Below are positions 14,104 to 16,746 of a DNA stretch of 16,746 nt, one piece after another. Below the pieces are notes generated by a model. That model had not been told where the DNA came from. It worked only from the letters and a program-made list of their open reading frames with translations, and did no database searches. Within the stretch, counting starts at the first letter, position 1. The number at the start of each line of letters is the position of its first letter. This DNA comes from Hermodarchaeum sp048939595. GTDB taxonomy: Archaea > Asgardarchaeota > Hermodarchaeia > Hermodarchaeales > Hermodarchaeaceae. The stretch is from NCBI GenBank assembly GCA_048939595.1, contig JBHLPI010000040.1:1-16746 (forward strand), in the 5' to 3' direction. The translations under genes and the position numbers were made by a program.

Positions 14104-15036
14104 TCATACAGGTCCTATTGGGATACACCAAAAATTACAGCTAATCCACCAGAAACTCGTTGTGCGAAAAAAGCAGATGTGGTCAGTTAGCATCATCACG
14201 TAATTATAAGCATCCTGTGGAATCCAGATTTCGACATAAGTATAGGGTTGAACTCCTTGAGTGTCTCTTGCAGCGATAACTGCCATGGCTGTAGCCATTC
14301 CTACTAAAAATGGTCCAATGATTACACCAATACCACCTGTGCAATAGGCGACAATAGCAGTTATCAATGCTGCTGAAAACGCACCTGTATTCTGTATGAT
14401 GGATATGTCAATAGCGTTAAGAAGAAAGTATACAGCGGGAGGACAATAGAGACCATATGGCGTCCACCCTGAAATTTGTGTGTATTCAACATACCAAAGC
14501 GGTTTCTCTGGTTTCAGGAGTTTTGAAAGGTAAAACCCAGTAAAGAGTTGTTGTGTTAGCTGCATCAACATGTCGAATTGTTCGTGTATGTAATAGTAAG
14601 TCATTGAAACCAGAAGAGATGCCACATCAGCATCGATGATACTTGGGAAGCCGAGAACTAACTTGTCTTTTACTTTTCCAATGTTCGCTGAGAAGCATGC
14701 AGCAAAGTAATGTTCAGTCGCAGGCATTCTTTGGATTACCGAATTGATATCGTTCCACGATATCAAATCTTCACCAATATGTAATCCCTGTTCAGAACCA
14801 TGCCCAACGTAAAATAGTTCACCTATTGCTTTTCGACAGATTAGCATGAGAGTGGCCAACGAATCGACGTAAACCAATTTAGCGTTATTAACTTCCCCAA
14901 CGAGTTTCTTTGCGGAGTTTCTGATTACTGCATCATTGCCAAATTGTATCACTAATGGGTCAGTAATAGGAATAGCATCACAACTGAACCATGTTTCAGC
15001 AGCGAACATAGAAAGAAGTATTGCTGTGAAAACCAC
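14104..15036 (-). CDS. Secreted/membrane clan CD (caspase-gingipain-CHAT-like) cysteine peptidase candidate
   Basis: 310 residues from GTG 15036. The N-terminus is a hydrophobic export signal. The catalytic dyad pattern of clan CD is clear: beta strand ELFYV, then G-His79-G-S-E-Q-G-L (78-85), and 35 residues later strand HYFAA with Cys114 in ACFSAN; short H-to-C spacing of this kind occurs in C25 gingipain-like and CHAT enzymes. Residues ~135-200 are mixed helix with WYVEY and WTPYG. Residues ~218-255 form a Gly/Ala-rich hydrophobic region able to cross the membrane once or twice, and the C-terminus is Trp/Cys-rich. The domain would sit outside the membrane. The frame extends upstream to 15081 without ATG/GTG/TTG and encodes the missing basic n-region (SKKDKQIIII), so a non-standard start (ATT 15070-15072) is possible. 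A four-TM gene follows at once. Substrate unknown. Confidence 0.7.
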   Translation of the reverse strand: MVFTAILLSMFAAETWFSCDAIPITDPLVIQFGNDAVIRNSAKKLVGEVNNAKLVYVDSLATLMLICRKAIGELFYVGHGSEQGLHIGEDLISWNDINSVIQRMPATEHYFAACFSANIGKVKDKLVLGFPSIIDADVASLLVSMTYYYIHEQFDMLMQLTQQLFTGFYLSKLLKPEKPLWYVEYTQISGWTPYGLYCPPAVYFLLNAIDISIIQNTGAFSAALITAIVAYCTGGIGVIIGPFLVGMATAMAVIAARDTQGVQPYTYVEIWIPQDAYNYVMMLTDHICFFRTTSFWWISCNFWCIPIGPV

Positions 15037-15140
15037 TATGATAATAATTTGTTTATCTTTTTTAGAAAGAATTCTAAATTCTTAAACCCCCTTAGAAACT
15101 TAGCTCCCGTTACCAAGTTCAGTAGTGATTATACCTCAGA

Positions 15141-15150
15141 AATATAAAAG
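15141..15150 (-). promoter_or_regulatory. TATA-like promoter of the peptidase cassette
   Basis: The minus strand reads CTTTTATATT, close to the archaeal TATA consensus, giving transcription start near 15120 and a leader of 50-85 bases with an AAGGGGG motif (15087-15093). A short dyad GTGA-N6-TCAC (15150-15163) directly upstream of the box could bind a regulator. Confidence 0.5.
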
Positions 15151-15314
15151 TGATTGTGTTCACAAAAAAGTCTCTGAAGAGAATACTTAAACACCATTCA
15201 TTCGACTTTCAGGTTAGATGAGGGAAGTGCAGGTTTGCCATTGAAATCTTGTTCCGTACGAGTGCCCATACTGCTTCACCTTCAGTATATACTTCATAAG
15301 TCGACAATAAATAA

Positions 15315-15812
15315 CTTAGTATCGCCCAGCTAAATTATGTGTTTATCGGAGTGCATGCCTTTTTCTTGTGGTTATATTCCTGGTGGTAATGGTTTACCGA
15401 ACAGAAATGGCGTTTAATCTTCCCAATTATTCTAACTGGTGTGTTTCTAATTCTCGTTGTGATCTTGCCGACGCCTCTGACGACTGGAATCGTCTTGGAT
15501 AGCGTCAACAATTACCTGGTCAAGCCTCTTCCACTTTCGATATATGGTGCTATTCTCATCGTATGGTATATTCTCTTAGTGCCTTTTATTGCATTATACC
15601 GGTTAGCAAATGAACGAGAAGGAAAGAACAAAACTTGGACATGGATTACTCTTCTCTCCTTCATTCTGTGGTTTGTAGCAGTGATGGTAATGGCGATGGT
15701 AGCCTTCATCCCCACAGCCATGATTTATGGCTTGGGCCTCAGTGTGGTCGCATGGATTCTTCTATTCATCTCAGGCAGCCAGATTAAGCTCCCGTTGACT
15801 CATGAGCCTTAA
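15315..15812 (+). pseudogene. Decayed C-terminal part of a seven-TM paralogue
   Basis: One frame from about 15315 to the stop at 15810 aligns with residues ~70-239 of the protein at 12158-12877: AQL...TEQKWRLIFP against AEQL...NEQRWLMYLP, and LVPFIALYRL...KTWTWITLLSFILWF against LVPFYTVYKV...KTWNWLALVGLILWF. It has an upstream in-frame TAA (15312) and an internal TAA (15387) and lacks the first two helices. A GTG at 15441 opens a 123-residue four-helix frame that could still be translated, but without promoter or Shine-Dalgarno support. It overlaps the 13010 remnant in the family alignment, so the two remnants are not simply two halves of one split gene. Confidence 0.7.
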
Positions 15813-15874
15813 AACATCCGTAGCATCTATGATGACGTTACAAGCCTTTATTTTTTCGAAAACTAATTGGAGCC

Positions 15875-15884
15875 ATCTTTATGG
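15875..15884 (+). promoter_or_regulatory. TATA-like box in front of the GC-rich RNA candidate
   Basis: ATCTTTATGG is centred about 37 bases before the first repeated arm at 15919. A transcript starting near 15906 would contain the whole folded region. Weak match. Confidence 0.3.
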
Positions 15885-15916
15885 ATTTACCTACAACACC
15901 AAAGTTCGAATAAATC

Positions 15917-16190
15917 AAGTGCCCGATAGACCCTGCGGTCAAGCAGATTGGTAGAAGTGCCCGAGAAAGATCGGGCACGTCCCTGTGTGGTCATCCCCCT
16001 ATATCCCCGCAAGGGGGGTAACCCAGACAGAGGACGCTCGTCGGTGCCAGGTACCTCAGAAAAAAAACATTTGAGGTTCGGACAACGGGAAGAGGGATTT
16101 GGGATGGACAGGATTCGGGAGGGTTTCCCCGGGTGGGATAGATTTTTCAAGGCGCCCGGACATCCGATTCGCGTCCTTGGGTGCTTCCGG
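15917..16190 (+). ncRNA. Candidate structured non-coding RNA (GC-rich fold)
   Basis: A GC-rich block in an AT-rich neighbourhood with dense, nested base pairing. GTGCCCGA/TCGGGCAC (15957-15964 with 15971-15978); a second GTGCCCGA at 15919-15926 could compete for the same partner. CGTCCCTGTGTGG with CCAGACAGAGGACG (15978-15990 with 16023-16036; 12 pairs, one bulge, one mismatch) encloses CCCC-GCAA-GGGG (16005-16016), a stem with a GNRA tetraloop that favours plus-strand RNA. ACCTCA/TGAGGT (16053-16058 with 16072-16077) has an A8 run in its loop. CCGGGTG/CGCCCGG (16129-16135 with 16153-16159) follows. It matches no tRNA, RNase P or SRP RNA landmark I know. Open frames across it are Arg/Gly/Pro-rich and unlike proteins. 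Ends are approximate. Confidence 0.4.
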
Positions 16191-16229
16191 AGTCTGTGTT
16201 ACTAAATAATACTTGTTGAAATGTTTATT

Positions 16230-16270
16230 TGCGTAGTTCCCATCACCGAAACTACGCATTTGCGTAGTTT
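16230..16270. promoter_or_regulatory. Three-armed TGCGTAGTT operator-like repeat
   Basis: TGCGTAGTT occurs directly at 16230-16238 and 16261-16269 (31 bases apart, about three helical turns) and inverted at 16250-16258. The last two arms form a 10-bp inverted repeat, AAACTACGCA-TT-TGCGTAGTTT (16249-16270). The first arm abuts a TATA-like TGTTTATT (16222-16229). Position and geometry fit a repressor site over a promoter; as RNA the arms form mutually exclusive hairpins. Confidence 0.6.
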
Positions 16271-16429
16271 TGGGAGTGAAAAGGATGTGAAACTGAAGAA
16301 AGAATTTGATTATTCCACGCGATTGCGGGCTTCCGATTAATCTTAAAAGGTTTACACTTTGTTGAACTCTTATACCGAGAAAGTTGGGGTTTTCGAGAGA
16401 AGGGCAAAGCATATCAGCGTCCGAACCGG

Positions 16430-16746
16430 GTGAGTAACAGGTATCGAGTACAAGTGGGTGGCTCTGTGACATTTAAACCATCAGTATTAGAAGAGCGGAG
16501 TGCATGGTTACTAATCAAACAGCTACTTGATGGTAGTATCGAGGAACTCCAGCCCATCCTGGATTCATCGACAGCCTTTGGATTTCGATACCCTGAAGCC
16601 GAAAAGACACTTGAAGTTGATGCAAAAGAGACGGTTAATCGCTTGGAGAGATTACGGCGGGCGGGGATTCTCGAAGGGGAACTCGTCGAATCGATCTTTA
16701 CGTGTGGAGAGTGCGAATCACCAGATCTACATCCTCAGTATCAGTG
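16430..16746 (+). CDS. TackOD1-like output-domain protein (3' end outside window)
   Basis: Partial: the frame runs off the window end. GTG 16430 is the first usable start; GTG 16454 and GTG 16466 (after GGGTGG) are also possible, and the frame is open back to 16310 without a normal start codon. The readable part shows a helical segment (WLLIKQLLDGSIEELQPIL), then LDSSTAFGFRYPEAEK, a helix ending RLRRAGILEGELVESIF and a zinc-knuckle pair TCGEC. 'DSS..G..YP', '..GiLe..lv', then 'CxxC' is the pattern I associate with TackOD1, an archaeal signal-transduction output domain. It is therefore likely a cytoplasmic signalling or regulatory protein; whether a receiver or PAS domain follows cannot be seen. 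A short ORF at 16287-16340 (17 codons, GTG start after AAGGAT) could be a leader peptide. The operator-like repeat lies about 160 bases upstream. Confidence 0.6.
   Translation, partial: MSNRYRVQVGGSVTFKPSVLEERSAWLLIKQLLDGSIEELQPILDSSTAFGFRYPEAEKTLEVDAKETVNRLERLRRAGILEGELVESIFTCGECESPDLHPQYQ

Noticed and set aside
15948..16205. 85-codon open frame (and an antisense one) across the GC-rich region
   Set aside because: Arg/Gly/Pro-rich, no fold-like pattern, TTG start without Shine-Dalgarno, and it coincides with strong RNA-like base pairing.
1..16746. CRISPR arrays, insertion-sequence transposases, integrases
   Set aside because: No regularly spaced repeats, no transposase or integrase motifs, and no terminal inverted repeats found around the peptidase cassette.

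Overview
The window reads as archaeal chromosome, most likely from an Asgard lineage close to Thorarchaeia; the lineage is an inference. Starts are mixed ATG/GTG/TTG, promoters are short TATA-like boxes about 25-45 bases before starts, and leaders are short. A secreted alkaline phosphatase carries cadherin-like repeats and a C-terminal 'IPGFP...TM...RR' anchor, a combination I associate with Asgard surface proteins. No rRNA or tRNA gene was found, so placement rests on protein style alone.

Layout. 1-1937: a Trp-rich secreted protein on the minus strand, then about 1.2 kb with no intact gene but with a decayed two-TM membrane-protein gene (1186-1606). 1938-5269: a membrane-spanning predicted seven-bladed beta-propeller with a cytoplasmic C2H2 zinc finger, converging on a nitronate monooxygenase/RidA pair, then a divergent 58-residue 2[4Fe-4S] ferredoxin. 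5270-9727: two paralogous ~470-residue regulators with duplicated Lrp/AsnC-like halves, separated by a minus-strand hypothetical gene, then a small membrane protein. 9728-12010: a mostly empty stretch and the alkaline phosphatase.

12011-15812 is the most dynamic part. It holds an intact seven-TM protein gene and two decayed relatives: an N-terminal remnant at 13010-13312 and a C-terminal remnant at 15315-15812. Between the remnants sits a two-gene minus-strand cassette: a secreted clan CD (caspase/gingipain/CHAT-like) cysteine peptidase candidate followed at once by a four-TM partner.

15813-16746 holds a GC-rich, highly foldable stretch (candidate structured RNA), then a three-armed TGCGTAGTT repeat beside a TATA-like box. 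A gene with a TackOD1-like signalling output domain follows and runs off the window end.

The genes suggest redox/nitro-compound handling (NMO, RidA, ferredoxin), surface or phosphate functions (phosphatase, propeller), one-component regulation (the Lrp-like pair), and a possibly new peptidase-membrane module. The best leads for something undescribed are the peptidase/4-TM cassette, the structured RNA with its downstream operator, and the propeller-zinc-finger transmembrane protein.
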